Shown here piece after piece: positions 34,031 through 46,841 of a stretch of DNA of 64,000 nt. The stretch is taken from assembly GCA_023213395.1 (NCBI GenBank), contig CM041465.1, positions 234,739,741 to 234,803,740 on the forward strand. The letters run 5' to 3'. Origin of the DNA: Cycas panzhihuaensis (lineage: Eukaryota; Cycadophyta). The first letter of the stretch is position 1; every line of letters begins with the position of its first letter. The position numbers and the translations under genes are program-made. The notes under the pieces are model-generated. The model was not told the DNA's origin. It did not search any database and saw nothing but the letters and a program-made list of their open reading frames with translations.

Positions 34031-36351
34031 TCCCTTATTTTAGGACCATGAAGGTGAAGGGGTATGACAGTCAAGGGAATGGGAGGAATGAGATGAATCC
34101 CACGGGCCCTTCCCTTTGCCGTATGAAGGGCGAAAATTCAGAGATCTTCCCTAGTTCCTATTATTCTTTGCTTGAGTATTATGATCACACTCCCCATGCT
34201 TGGGGAACAGATCCTTATGGACTGGTTGGTTAAGGTTGGGCTTTGAGGCATGTTTAGAAGATGAATCACATTGTGAGGCATCCCTAAGATGTTGAGCCCT
34301 ACAACATCAGTTATAATGGAAACATTCCCTGTGAACGGAACACCACTTCTTCTCAAGCGAAGAGTCAATTTTTCTTGCTTGAGAGGACTAGGTGTTTCCG
34401 CCCTTAGGAGGAGCGGCTTGAGTAGCTTATTGGATTTGTTTGTTGGAAGTGGCTGATGAAGGAGCTTACAATTTAAGTTCCTTCATCATACATTTGAATG
34501 AACGTATAGTAGAAGTGAGTGGGTCTAGGGTCTTCTCGGTTAAATGAGAAGAAGACCTAGTGGATTGTTGTGGTTTAGTTTCTTTGGTTTGGGGTGGTGC
34601 CTCACATCATTGTGAGGGCTTAAGGAGCTTCTTGAGTCCAACTTGGATCTCAATAGCTTCAAGCGCTAAGCACTTTACAATGGTAGAATCGCATGTGATT
34701 ACCCCCATCTTAAGGACTTCCACATGGACTTTAGGGTGAAGTGCATTAACAAAGAGGTCCCTTTTCAATTCCTTAGGCAAAGTACCCTTAGTGGAATGGA
34801 GGAGGTCATGGAATCACTGCAAAAAGTCACGATTCATCTCATCATGACCTTGTTTAAGTGAAAGGAGGGATTTCATTCCACTTTCAAATAGACGAGCCAC
34901 ATCAAAATAGTTGATGAACTCGTCCACAAGTTACTGGAACGAGAAAATGGAATGGACAGGTAGGTGATAAAACCATTTAATGGCATTGCCTTATAGGGAT
35001 TGTGGAAATGATTTTATTAATATATGATCATAGGCCTAATAGTCTATGCACGCCATAGAAAAACTACGGACGTGCTCTATTGGATCCTGTGATGAAGTTC
35101 CATCAAACTTAGGAATTTCGGGGGGATGAGGTGGTAAATTGGTTCTTAACGGCTCAATAGATAAGGGTGTCAATCTATAATCCATGAAGGGACATACCCT
35201 CACCTGGATCATAGGATCGACAAATGATATAGAAGGCAATGGACAAGGAATAGATAGGTGTGGAAGGCCCATCCCTCCTTGAGGAAATGCCCCCTGCTAA
35301 GAAGGGGCTTGAGGGTAAGTGCCTTGAAAGGAAGTTGGGTTCCCTTGTAAAGGTGCAGTATAAGGAGCTATGCAAGATGGTGGAAATGAGGGGTGAGGGA
35401 CTGGGTTTTATCCATATGGGCCACCCATAGGTGGCGCAACCCCATATGGATGTAAAGGGTCCACCCTGTAAGCCAGAATGTGGTTCCCTTTACTGTGCCC
35501 CCAAGGTTGAGATGTATAGCCTGGGGGTACGTAAAGAGAAGGGCCACTAAGTTGTATTTGAGTATACATAGGAGCAGATCCCACATGACTAGTAGTATGG
35601 GTGTTAGTAGGAACCCTAGGCCTACTAGGAAATGCATATGCTATATTAGGAGGTGGCATGTTGGCTTGACTAGGAAAAGGTATGCTAATCCCAATCTGGG
35701 AGAAAGACATAGCACAAGAGGGCCCCAAAGAGTTGGGACTATGATGAGGAATAGAAGGTGCAATGGATGTTCCTAAGATAGATATAAAGATCGAGCAGGA
35801 CAGATGCATAGGCATAAAGGGTTGCTTGTTGTGGGAGGTGTAGATGCGGATGAAGATGGTGGAATATGCGTGGATGAGGAAGGTTCGCCACCATGTAAGG
35901 CATCTTCAAACCACCTAGGATGTGATTGAAGACAAGTAGGATGAAAGCACTTGTTAAGGGCTTTAACCACGTCAGTAGGAGGGGTATCCACCCAATCGTA
36001 GGAGGTAAATGGGACCTCAAACGAAGTCGACCCCTTAGGGTACTCCTCATAAGAATCACCACCTGGGTGATGAATCTCAAGAGAAGATGGGCCCTCTACT
36101 GCATGAGTAGAGGGATGGGCATCAAGTGGGTGATGTTGATCACCCAGATAGTAAATAGGATCATCACCCTCTTGGGTGGACCCTGGAAAAGACATGGGAA
36201 ACTCATGAGATCCCGAAGCAAAGGCATGATAAGCCCAATCTGAAGGGTATCCTTCCATTGTCGAATTAGAATCCGACAATGAAAGAAGGCAGTATGTAGG
36301 ATCTTCTAATAAAAGAGGCAAACCTCATAGGTGACATGAGTAGTGTCACAT
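34031..36351 (-). pseudogene. Element C gag
   Basis: The likely start Met is at 36349-36351, followed at once by a TGA. The N-terminal region (35773-36321) contains MEGYPSDWAYHAFA, GDDPIYYLGDQHHPLDAHPS and VDTPPTDVVKALNKC. The capsid part starts with PPEIPKFDGTSSQDPIEHVR (about 35060-35130), where a Trp codon (DYWAYDH in B) has become TAG. It continues with MKSLLSLKQGHDEM near 34860 and LEAIEIQVGLKKLLKPS at about 34640. A degraded knuckle (WCSVHRECFHYN) is near 34310-34350. Gag forms the particle. Dead by many stops. Confidence 0.78.
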
Positions 36352-36498
36352 ACAAAACTTGCCAATATGTTAGAAGAGGGAAAAAGAATGCAAAGTATGT
36401 ATTAGGGGCTTCCCAACAAAAGAAATAAGTGGATAAAACCACTAAAAGGTAGTAGTACCAACAAAAAGGGATTGGAACTAGCTCCCTTATTGGTAGGT

Positions 36499-36515
36499 CC
36501 CCAGTATGGTCACCA
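36499..36515 (-). other. Primer binding site of element C
   Basis: The minus strand reads TGGTGACCATACTGGGG, identical to that of B, one base inside the LTR. Confidence 0.65.
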
Positions 36516-37355
36516 GTGGATACGCATCTACAGGATGGTCACTATGCTCAATAGGAATGAAGGTGGTCAATAGTTGATGTTGAAGGTATGGATGAGAACC
36601 TATAAGCAAAGGGAACACCACGCAGGGTGTCCATGCACCGCAGTGTGAGTTCAGGACCCGTGAATGGCACCCAACTACCTTATAGTAGCTTTTGATTTGA
36701 AAGAAGAGGCGCATGCAGGGGTATCCTAGATGGTCTCAAGAGGAAGGTCCTCCCACCCTTGGATGTCTGGAAGGGAAGAGGAGGAATCCTCGATGGGTTT
36801 TCTTATGATGAAGGAAAATAAAGGTGACAGGGTATAGGCGAAGGGCCTAAGATGAATGTGAGTAGGCTTCCCTAGTTTACTTGGTCTAAAAAAATACAAC
36901 TAAGAGAAGGATTAAAGGGATGGACTAAAGGCAATTTACTCCTTTTCCTCTCTCTTTCACTCAATATATAAAAGACAAGAGAAAAAAAGGGAGCACAAGC
37001 ATTTTTTATGTAAGAAAACAAGCTAGATGAAATGCATCAATGGGTATTTTCAGGATGGATAGGAGAAAGGGGAAAGAATGTATTTCCTACTATGCCTTTT
37101 CCTATAGAAAATCAAACATGCAACATTCTTATGAAAAAGATGCAAGTGGCTAATTGATTCTCTCTTTTTCTCTTATATGACCTATTAGACTAATATAATA
37201 GATTTTGTACAAAAGCAAAAAGGAAAAGAGGTGACGGGAAAGAGGGACGGAACGTACTTAGAAAGCATGGCAGTCGATGAAGGACCTCGCTTGTATGCAA
37301 TGTATACCCTCTTACCAATCGGTTGGTGTGTGACCAAGGTTGATGTGGAAGACAA

Positions 37356-37374
37356 GGGCTTCCTTACCTTCCCC
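37356..37374 (-). promoter_or_regulatory. Conserved splice-donor-like block in element C LTR
   Basis: The minus strand reads ggggaaggtaaggaagccc. The equivalents in B (16830-16849, 30936-30955) and E (42550-42569) are nearly identical although the surrounding LTR has diverged widely. Confidence 0.45.
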
Positions 37375-38596
37375 TTATGAGAGATAAGCAGAATGGAAAA
37401 GATAAGGGAGATAAACGAAGTGAAGGAGAAAAGGAGGATAAAGGCTTACCCAGGACTGGACGTCCTTTCCCTTCGTAGATGTTTCTTTGAACCTACACAT
37501 ATAAGAGTTTCTCCCTTCCAAGAAGGAGCTATAAGAAGGCTATATGTATGAAAATATATATAATGTGAATTCTTAAAACATTATATTTAAATTAAAGTAA
37601 CTACTACTACAAATAACTCAAATTTCCTCAAGCAAGAAAAAGGAAAGGGCAGCCTCAGGATGGAAAACCCTCCACTAAATTTCTCCATGCATCCTTTAAG
37701 TACAGCAAGGTAGGTATATGTGATAGTTTATGGACAACCAACAAGTATGAGAATGTGTGAGGCAAGATGTTGGGGAGGTACCAAGGTAATGGGGTCACTA
37801 TGGAGAGTGATCTGTCACACAAGTCTTACCAAAGACCCTAGGGGATGCCAAGCAAAGTTAGGGCTACAAAGGGGGCCTAAAAGAGGGACGTGCAGGCCTG
37901 GAACTAGCATAGCAAGGGTTGCACATGCTAATATCTAGCATAGGCTAAGACTTCACCCTCTCCTAGCTAACCCAAGAAAAGCATTGAAGCAGGAGAAGAA
38001 AGATGGGAAGGGGGTTACCCTTGGGGAGTAGGTCTCAGTGGATGGATCCTGCCTTACTCCCTTCACCTAGTCTTTATGAGCCTTCTCGCATTATTTTCTT
38101 GAGGAAAACTAGCGGAGAAATGAGGTGAAAGTCTGAGAGTGCAAAGCTAAACTCCAAGAAAGACAACTTTTACTACTGCCAAATGGAAGAGAGCAGGAAA
38201 ATATACTTGAAAATGAGTCTAATATGGAAAGAATGCACATTAAACTCCAAAAATAAGACCTAAGGTACCTACTGGGCTGAGTCTAGGGCAAAATTGCCAC
38301 TATAACTAGTGAGAAAGAGGAGTTCCTGTAGGGTTTGCAAGAGGTTTTCCTAAGAACGGCTGTGGAAGACACTTGCTAAGGCATATCTGAAGGAGAACCA
38401 TGAAAATCTTGCTTGAAAGTATTTGGAGGAGGGCCTCCTAGCACGAAGAAGAGCCATTGCAGGTGGGTCATAAGCTAAAAGAGTAAGAAATACAAGATTG
38501 CAGACACACCTATAAGGAAGGAGGAAAAGAGTAAAACTGCAGTTGTAGAAAGTCAAGTTAGAGAGCTAAGAGATGTGAAATGATGATCTTTCTAGG

Positions 38597-38606
38597 ATTT
38601 ATATCC
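38597..38606 (-). promoter_or_regulatory. TATA box in 5' LTR of element C
   Basis: Minus GGATATAAAT, about 710 bp from the LTR start, followed downstream by a region shared with the other LTRs. Confidence 0.55.
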
Positions 38607-38734
38607 ATCTCAACCCTAATCAAGTGTTTAGGATGCAAAAAGAGCTAATTTGGATGAGTGGCCACATGGAAATTCTGTAAAAAAGGTGAGAATTGTCATA
38701 ACAGCTATAAAAAACAAGTTGCAATAGTCGCACC

Positions 38735-38815
38735 GTGGTAAACTTTGCAGTACCGCGACAAACTTTGTGGTACCGCGGTAAACTTTGTGGTACCACTTAG
38801 TTTATAGTGGTGTAG
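38735..38815 (-). repeat. 20-bp tandem repeats with GGTACC/GGTACCGC cores in element C LTR
   Basis: Three consecutive 20-bp units (cgtggtaaactttgcagtac, cgcgacaaactttgtggtac, cgcggtaaactttgtggtac) and a degenerate fourth. Each junction is a near-palindromic ggtaccgc. The array is 135-210 bp upstream of the TATA box, the usual place for LTR enhancer repeats. Confidence 0.7.
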
Positions 38816-39314
38816 GACCAGTAAGGAAAAATAGCAATAAACATGGTTCTGGCAGCCCTAAAAGAAGTATATCAGGCCTCACGAGGGGCTGGCCCTCTTG
38901 TCCAAGTGGCTAAGGATAGTCCAAGAGGCATATGAACTAGACCAAATAGAGCATCAAAGGCTAAAGTTCCTAAAAATGTTGTGATAGGGACACAAGGTCA
39001 AGGTATGAGCAGATCATACAAGTCAAGTGAGCCTTAAGGCGATGTGGAGGTGGTGCAGAGGGTCGTAGAGTGCCATGGGGATGCCTACCTTGTGGAAAGG
39101 TAGGTCCCGCAGGTCGTCATAGGCTCATAATATGACAAGCAACATGATCAAGCAAATATATGCAAGGTGATCATACAAATGAAGTAGTCAGTCATTCAAT
39201 GAAGTAATACTTCTATCAACCTTTCCAAAGAAATAGTAAAAGTAAAAAGGGAGAAGCATACCTATGCTTATCTGAGTCGACATATCCTTATCCATTCCCG
39301 GTAGCTAGGAAACA

Positions 39315-41321
39315 CCACCCTTAGAAGGAGCAACTTGGGAAGCCTGAATGGACTGGCTTGTTAGATGTAGGGGATGAAGGAGCTTGAAGCTTGAGCTCCT
39401 TCATAGTACATTCAAATGAACATATAGTTGAAGTGAGAGGATCTAGGATCTTCTTAGCAAAATGAAAAGAAGACCTAGTGAGTCGTTGAGTTTTAGTTTC
39501 TCGTAGTGGTAGGGGTGCCTCACATCGCTATGAGGACTTTAGAGGCTTCTTGATTCAAGCCTGGATCTCAATGGCCTCGAGTGCCAAGTACTTCACTATG
39601 GCAGAGTCACATGTAGTTGCCCCCAACATGAGGACTTCTACATAGACTTCTAGATGAAGAGCATTAATAAAATGGTCCCTCTTCAACTCCTCAGGAAAGT
39701 CACCTTGGTGGAATAAAGAAGGTCATGGAAATATCTTACAAAGTCACAATTCCTTTCATCATGAACTTGTTTAAGAGACAAAAGGGACTTCATTCCACTC
39801 TCAAATAGATGAGCCATGCCAAAATAGTTAACGAACTCATCTACGAGCTGCTAGAATGAAAAAAATAAAATGCATGGGCAGGTAATAAAACCATTTAAGG
39901 TTATCACCTTAAACAGATTACAGAAATAGTTTCATGAGAATGTGGTCGTAGGCCCAGTAGTCGATGCATGCCATAGAGAAACTACGAACATGCCCTGTTG
40001 GATCCTGCAATGAAGTCCCATTGAATTTGGGGACTTTAGGAGGGTGAGGCAATAAGTTAGTTCTTACCACCTCAACAAATAAAGGGGTTGATGGATAGTC
40101 TATAAAGGAACGTGCCCTTGATTGGACCATAGGGTCAATAGAAGATGGAAATGATAGAGGGTAGGTTTACCCAAATCCTCCTTGGAGGGTTTGGTTCGAA
40201 AGGGGATGTTATCCTCCCACCGCTTGGTAAGGAGGCACAAATCCCACATTCAAAGAAACTTACATGGGAGTGGATAGGTAAGATGGGCCCATCCCTCCTA
40301 AAGGGAATACTTCTTATTAAAAATGAGCTTAAGGGGAAATGCCTTGGGAAGGAGTTGGACCTCTTAGCAAAGGCGTGATAAGAGGTGCCATATAGGATGG
40401 CAGGAAGGAGGGGTGAGGGAATAGATTCTGCCCACATGGGCCACTCATAGGTGGCATGACTCCATAAGGATGCAAAGGGTCCACTCCATAAGCAAGTAAG
40501 GAGTTCCCTTTACCGTGCCCCCACAGTTAAGTAGTGTAACTAGGAGGTACATAGAGAGAAGGGTCCCTAGGTTGATATTGGGAGTGTGCAGGGATGGACC
40601 CCATGTGACTAGAAATAGAGGGACATGTAGGTCCCATGGGTCTAGTAAGTGGTGGATAAATAATGGTGGGAGGAGGACTAGTTGTTTTACTAGACAGGGG
40701 CATGCTCAACCTGAGTTGAGAAGAAGACATGCCCTAAGCGATCCCCAAGGAACATATACGATGGGGAGAAGAGGAAGAGGTAAGAGGCAAGCTCATCATG
40801 GGTAAGGGAGTTAGATGATATGAGTGAGGTGATAGAGACGTAAAAGAAGGGATCACAATACTTCGCAAGACGTTCTTAAACCACTTGGGGTATGGTCAAA
40901 GGCAAGTGGCTTGGAAACATTAGCTTAAGGCTTCTACTACATCAATAGGAGGGGTATTTGCCTAATCGTAAGAGGTAAGGGGAGCCTCATACGAAGTGGA
41001 GCCCATAGGACGATCCTCATGAGAATCACCATGGTGGTGGTGAAACTCTAAAGGAGACGAAGGCTCTACTCTGTGAGTAGAGGAATGGTGAGATTGGGGG
41101 TGTTGTTGGTTACCCAGATAATACATGGGATCTTCACTTCCTTGGGTGGACCCTTGGAAGGAAGTAGGTAGATCAAGGGAATTGGACGCATAAGCGTGAT
41201 ATGACCGATCTGAAAGAGATCCCTCCATGATCGGATTAAGATCCAATATGGGAAGGGAATGATATGAGGGCTCTTCCAACAATGGAGGTAGGCCTCGTAA
41301 GCGATGTGAGAATCATTGCAT
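39315..41321 (-). pseudogene. Element E gag (visible part)
   Basis: The start Met is aligned at 41319-41321, followed by Q, a TGA and FSHRLRGLPPLLEEPSYH. The N-terminal part (40962-41282) has MEGSLSDRSYHAYA and STQGSEDPMYYLGNQQHPQS. The capsid part includes PPKVPKFNGTSLQDPTGHVR near 40000 and FSMACIDYWAYDHI near 39940. The region is cut at 39315 by insertion of C near the nucleocapsid boundary; the rest lies left of C, outside the window. Divergence from B and C is substantial and stops are many. Confidence 0.72.
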
Positions 41322-41459
41322 GCAAGTCATGCATAAGAAAAGAGAAATAAGGTAGTGCACACATTGGGCGTTTCTCAACAAGATCAAAAGGGAAAGATAC
41401 CAAGAGGTAGTAGCACAAATAGAAAAGGGAGAAAGACTAATTCCCTTACTGGCAGTTTT

Positions 41460-41474
41460 CTAATATGGTCGCCA
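41460..41474 (-). other. Primer binding site of element E
   Basis: The minus strand starts TGGCGACCATATTAG. This copy keeps the CG that has decayed in B and C, which supports the tRNA-Arg reading TGGCGACC. Confidence 0.6.
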
Positions 41475-41475
41475 G

Positions 41476-44400
41476 TGGAATCACATCTATGGGATGGTAA
41501 CTACACCTAGTTAGGATTAGGACTATTAACAAAAGGCTCCAGAGTAAAGGGGTCAGTCCAACAAGTGAAAGGAAGCACCCACATAGTGCATTTGTGCATC
41601 AAAATGTAGGTTCAAGACCTACAAATAGTGCACAATTTCCTCTAGGTAACTTAGCTTTGGTTTTGGGATAGTGCAAGCGAGGGATATCCTTGATCACCCA
41701 AGGAACCTCAAATGTGGGTCTTCCCACCCTTGGATGGCCAAAAGGAAAGGGAAATACCTAACGAGGAAGCAGATCCTCATGGAAGATGAAGGAATATGAA
41801 TAGGATATATGTAGGTGAGTGGCAGGAGATACCCGTTCGTAAGGGTGGTGTTGGGCAACTACCTCATGCACGGAACCAACCCAAAATAGAGAGTATCAAG
41901 GTTATCAAGTTGGTATGGGTATGATAGGGTTAAAGGAGGAGGTCTTAGAGGATGTATCCTCCTTGACCTAGCCCACCTATAATGAGTGTTAGGAGAGCAA
42001 AGAATGATGGTAGAAGTGGTTTCCACCATCCTATGTATGAAGGAACCTACCTTCTATGTGCAATAGTGGAATGGTGTCTAATTAGTCATGCATGCAAACT
42101 TGAGATCATAGTATATGTATAATAGATAACATATATACTTTCTCTTGTTGTCTCTCTAATACAAATCCTGACTCTCTTTTCACTTTAAACAAGGGAAAGA
42201 GGAAGAGAGAGGCAAACCAATCTATCACTCAAAATGCACAGCAATGATGCAAACCCTAGGAGGTTGTATGCAATCAAATGGAAAGAGGAAAGGGGATATC
42301 TCCTATCGAGTGATCTTTCCTAAAGTACAAGCTAGTGTGCATAAGCAAATGAATGGTACAAATTAGTTCCCTTTTTATCTTTTCCCTTTATGCTCTTATC
42401 ATACAAACACACAAACTTAAAAGAAAAGCTGAGAAAAGATCTACAAAAGGGAGGTGATGTACCTGGAGAAATGATGTGGCTAAAATGAAGTTTTCATCTT
42501 GTGCCACACCCACTTCTTCTTTTCCCTCTCCCAACACACATACACTATAGGGGCTTCCTTACCTTCCCCAAAGCAAAAGGAAGAAAGCAAGAAAGACAAA
42601 GGAAAAGAAATTATACAAAAGCTGAAATAACTAAGGAAAAGGAAAGCAAAGAAATGTACCCAGATTATAGTGGTTTATCCTTCTCCTTGAATGACATAGT
42701 AAACCTACACTCACAAAGGTTTTATTCTTATTTCTAAGGGGCTACTAGAGTGCCAAATAAATATATATATACATATATTTATAAAATGCTAAGAATATTA
42801 TAAGTTAAAGCACTTTAAGTCAAGAAAACTTCCAACCAAAGAACAACTCCAAATCTCCTGAAAGCCAACAATATAAGACAAGGGATGTAGATGGTTAGCC
42901 TCAGAATGGCTAACCCTCCAACAAGTGCACCTCCATGCTACCTCTAAGCATAGGAAAAAATAGATTGGGATAGGCTAATGGTAGAAAATAATAAGAGAGA
43001 TGAATAACATGAGGTTTACAAATATTATTTATGTTGCAAGTGTTACTATGTGCAGCAAATTACAATGTTAGCCAAGCGAAGACCCAAGGTGGATATGAGA
43101 CACTACTCAAGGCTATAAAATCCACCCAAGAGAGGCACTCAGACTTGGAAATAGTGCAACAAGAGGCTGTGTACAATGATATCTAGTGAAAGCCTACTTC
43201 CGGAAGCTCCCTAGTGGCCCAAGAAAGGCACAAGAGGAGGAGAGGAAAAGAGGAGAAAGGGGATTACCCTCTAGGAGTAGGCCTAGTTGGGTACAGATCC
43301 CACCTTAGCTCCTTTCTCTCACTCTTTGAGGTTCTCTCCCCATAGCCTCCTTAGAGAAACTAGGAGAGGGTAGGAAGATGATGTGGGTAGAAGGAAAGGA
43401 ATGAGGGGAATACCTCCTATATGCACTAGAAAATAAAAAAAAGGAAAGATATTCCTAATAATCTAATCTCTTATAAAAAGGTTTAATGGAAAGAAATGGA
43501 GAAAACATGAGATAATACCTATTATACTATATTAGAGGTAGGTCTTCCCTTGAAAATGGTAGGAAATAATAGATCTAAGGTGCTTATAGGTGGATCCTTG
43601 AGAGAATGATGCAACCTAGAAGCTAACTTGTTGAAACTTATTGAAAGGGCATGGAGGCAAAACTTGGAGTGAATCCCTACTTGAAGAAGCTTGTTGGCGA
43701 GTCTGCTACTACAGATCCAAGCTGAAGAGGATAGATCTTAGGATAGAGCATAGGGAACTTAGGTGTTGCAGGGCATTCCTATAGAAAATTAGTTATGAAA
43801 GAAGGAGAAGAGAGGAGAGTAGGTGGAAGAAGAGGTGGAAAATGAAGTTCTTTTGGGCTTTATACCTAACCCTAGGCTCAATAGATAATTAGGGTTAGGG
43901 TAGGACTCGAGGGGTGTCAAAGCCACAAGGCAATTTTGTGAAAAAAGTGAAATTTGCCATGGTAGATTTAAAAAAATGTTAAGTGATAGTCACCCCACGG
44001 TAAACTTCATGGTACCGTAAAGTTTACTGCAGTACCACAACATTTACTACAGTGCAATGATAAAGATTAAAAACATGACAAAAATGGATGCATAGGAGCC
44101 CTAAAAGAGGGTACCCCAAGCCTAGGAGGGGCTAGACCTCTGTTCAAGTGGCTAGGAACAGTCATATAAAGGGGATAACCTAAAATAGATAAGGTACCAA
44201 AGCAGTAGGGTTCACAGGAAACTGATAACTTGAATAAAAATGTACCAATCACACTTAGTGGGGTGATAAGGGTTGCGATATGGCAAAGGGGGTGTGAACA
44301 GATCACACGGGATGAGTGGTGCTTAAGACAACATGGAGGTACATAGGAGGGTTATGGAGTACCATGGGGATGCATGTCCCACTGATTATCATAGGTTGAA

Positions 44401-44585
44401 AGGGTATCAAGGAATATGATCAAGCAATGGATAGAGAGCAATCACTCAAATGCATCAATCAACTATGCAATAAAATGATGCTTCTATTTACCTTTCTATA
44501 GAAGTAACAAATTCAAAGGCTAGAAACATACCTATACTTACCTGAGTTGACTTACCAAGAACCCATTCCTAGGAGCTTGGAAACA
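41476..44585 (-). repeat. 5' LTR of element E
   Basis: 3110 bp, starting tggaatcaca and ending cttggaaaca. It has ttcccacccttgg near 41725, the splice-donor-like block at 42550-42569, the TATA box (minus GGTATAAAGC) at 43857-43866 and ggtac-type repeats at about 43988-44058. Confidence 0.85.
43857..43866 (-). promoter_or_regulatory. TATA box in element E LTR
   Basis: Minus GGTATAAAGC, about 720 bp from the LTR start, matching the placement in C and F. Confidence 0.55.
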
Positions 44586-46681
44586 CCTTCATCCCTTGAG
44601 AAGTTTAGGCATTCCCACCTTTAGGTGGAAAAGTCTAGGATGTTTGGTACATGGATCAGTATGATTCTGAAAAAACTTGGATAGGTTGTAGCTTCAAATC
44701 CTTAATGGTACATTCAAATAAATACATGATGGAGGTAAGAGGGTCCAAGGTCCTATTAGTCAAATTGACAAGAGGCCTTAGAAGCTATTGTTGACCCTTT
44801 TGTCACGTGGTAGAGGAGCTGCCTTGTAGTGTTATGATTGTTGTGGGAGCTTCTTGAGACTAGCTTGGATCTCAATAGCCTCTAATGCCAAGTATTTAGA
44901 TATAGAAGAATCACACATAGTTTCCTCTATCCTAAGGACTTCTATGTACACCTTAGGATGCATGGCATTAACAAATATATCCCTCTTTAATTCTTCAAGT
45001 AAAGTTGCTATGGAAGAGTAGAGGAGGTCATGGAATCACCTCACGAAGTCATAGTTGAGTTCCTTGTGACCTTGTTTAAGCAATAGGAGGGCTTTGGTCC
45101 TTCTTTTAAAAGGTCTAGCCACATCAAAGTAGTTGGCAAATTTGTCAACTAGCTATTGAAAAGTATAAATGGAGTGGGTAGGGAGATGGTAGAACCATTT
45201 TAGGGCATCTCCTAAGAGTGATCAAGGAAAACGCTTCATTTAAATAAGACCATGAGCCCAATAATCTATGCATACCATGGCAAACTCTCTAACATGCTCC
45301 ATTAGGTTACAAGAAGAGGCACCATCAAACTTGGGTACCTCAAGAGGGTGAAGTGGCAAGTTGGTCCTTAACACCTTGATGGATAAAGGAGTTAACTACT
45401 AGTCAATGAAGGGATAGGTCCATGGTTAGACTAATAGATTAATATGAGAATGGGGGAATGTCGAATATGAATGCCCACCCCCTATATGTGGTAAGTAAGA
45501 GGTGGCATCATAGGGATAGTTGCCTTGTTGGTAAGGGTTATAGGAGGTAGGAGAGTGGGATATCCCTCCTGGTGGACATGAGTAAGTGGTCCCTACATGG
45601 GAAATCATTGAATAAGAGGGTGGGTGAGAGGGTCTTATCATACCTCAAAGATGAGTCACAAGGGGGTGCAAAGGTCGAGGATATGTTCTCATAGGAGCAA
45701 GAAAAAAAAAAAGAGTGAGGAAGTACTTATATGAGGCATAGAATAAGGTTAAAAGGATGTAGGATGGGGAATGGGGTTTTACCCATATGGACCACCAAGG
45801 GGTGGGGAAACCCCATAAGGGTGAATGGGATCAATCCTATATATAGAAAGGGGGTTTAATCCCCCATGCCATTAGGGTTGAGATGTGTATCTTGGAGGGA
45901 TGAAAAGTGAAGGGTCCATGGGTTATGGTCATGGGTGAATGGAATCTATGCCCCCATGTCTTGCATGGCATATAGAGAAGGGTATAATTAAGGGATTAGA
46001 AGGGGTAGGTATGGTAATGGGTTGAGGCATCTTTATTGAAAGTGAGGGCATACTTAGCCCCATTAGAGGGGCTTGTATACCTAAATTGGTTGGTTGGCTA
46101 GGAGGGCTATATATGGAAACATGCCCTATTCAAACTGCTTCTTGTAAGGTAGAGGAAGTGGAAGGGAGAGATGAAGGAGGGGGATGACGAAATATGGGGG
46201 AGTCAACGTTTGAAGGGATCTATGCAACCACTTAAGGAGTAGTTACATAGTTGGGACCTTGGAGCACTCCCACAAGGATTTAACTACATCCATATAGGAA
46301 ACATGCATATGATCATAAGGGGTGGAAACCTCCCCTTATCAACCAGAGTAGGATGGGTAAGTTGAGGGGACCCCCTTAGAACTTAAAGTAGGATCCCTAG
46401 GTTCATAAATTTCCTATGACATGCATATGGAGTGGTTGAGGGTTTTGGCAACCTTCAACTGATTCAATGTGATAGTAGGTAAGATCCTCACCAACTTAGG
46501 TGGGATCATAATGGGAAGAAGGCTCCTCATAATGAGGCCAATTTAGAACACAAGGGTTAGTAGCCCAATCAGAAGGATAACCGTCCATTGGAGACTCTTG
46601 GTTAGATGTAACTATGGGGGAGTAAGATGGCTCCACTTCCAAAGGGATAAGATTGCATAGGCAACGAGAGTAACATCACAT
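44586..46681 (-). pseudogene. Element F gag (visible part)
   Basis: The start is aligned at 46679-46681, followed by a TGA. Pieces of the N-terminal region and of the capsid region (near 45300: VPKFDGASS-like) are recognisable only by alignment with B and C. Decay is heavy. It is cut at 44586 by insertion of E, about 30 bp in homologous coordinates from the place where C cuts the gag of E. Confidence 0.6.
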
Positions 46682-46823
46682 TCACATCTCCACCTAAGAA
46701 CCCTAGGAGTAATCTAAAAGAAGAGTTGTGAAATAATACAACACCCTAACAAAACCCTATGAGGAAAGTAAGGGGTAGTGTGAGGCAACTAAAGGAAACC
46801 TAAGGGTGTCCTTACTAGCAAGT

Positions 46824-46840
46824 CCACAGTATGGTCACCA
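46824..46840 (-). other. Primer binding site of element F
   Basis: The minus strand reads TGGTGACCATACTGTGG, one difference from B and C. Confidence 0.6.
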
Positions 46841-46841
46841 A

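Larger units (their letters stand above)
1..39314 (-). mobile_element. Element C, Tat-like Ty3/gypsy retrotransposon, interrupted by A and B, left end outside window
   Basis: Three separated segments (1-3530, 14409-16055, 32896-39314) join into one minus-strand element when A and B are removed, and each join matches the uninterrupted sequence of B. Read from its right end it has a 5' LTR (36517-39314), primer site, gag, protease, RT, RNase H, integrase and part of the opposite-strand gene. Its 3' LTR and archaeal-type RNase H lie beyond the left edge. It is inserted in the gag of element E at 39315, where the duplicated target should be CCACC (right copy visible, left copy outside). Most reading frames carry TAG stops, so it is dead. 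The segment assignment is firm; the family name rests on domain order. Confidence 0.85.
36517..39314 (-). repeat. 5' LTR of element C
   Basis: 2798 bp, starting tggatacgca and ending ctaggaaaca. It contains the ccacccttgg block near 36750, the splice-donor-like block at 37356-37374, the TATA box at 38597-38606 and a clear 20-bp tandem array at 38735-38815. It is inserted in element E; the base after it begins CCACC. Confidence 0.88.
39315..44585 (-). mobile_element. Element E, visible 5' part of a Tat-like retrotransposon
   Basis: It comprises the gag fragment, primer site and 5' LTR in minus orientation. The pol end lies left of C, outside the window. It is inserted in the gag of element F; CCTTC follows the LTR and should be one copy of the duplicated target. 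Confidence 0.8.
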
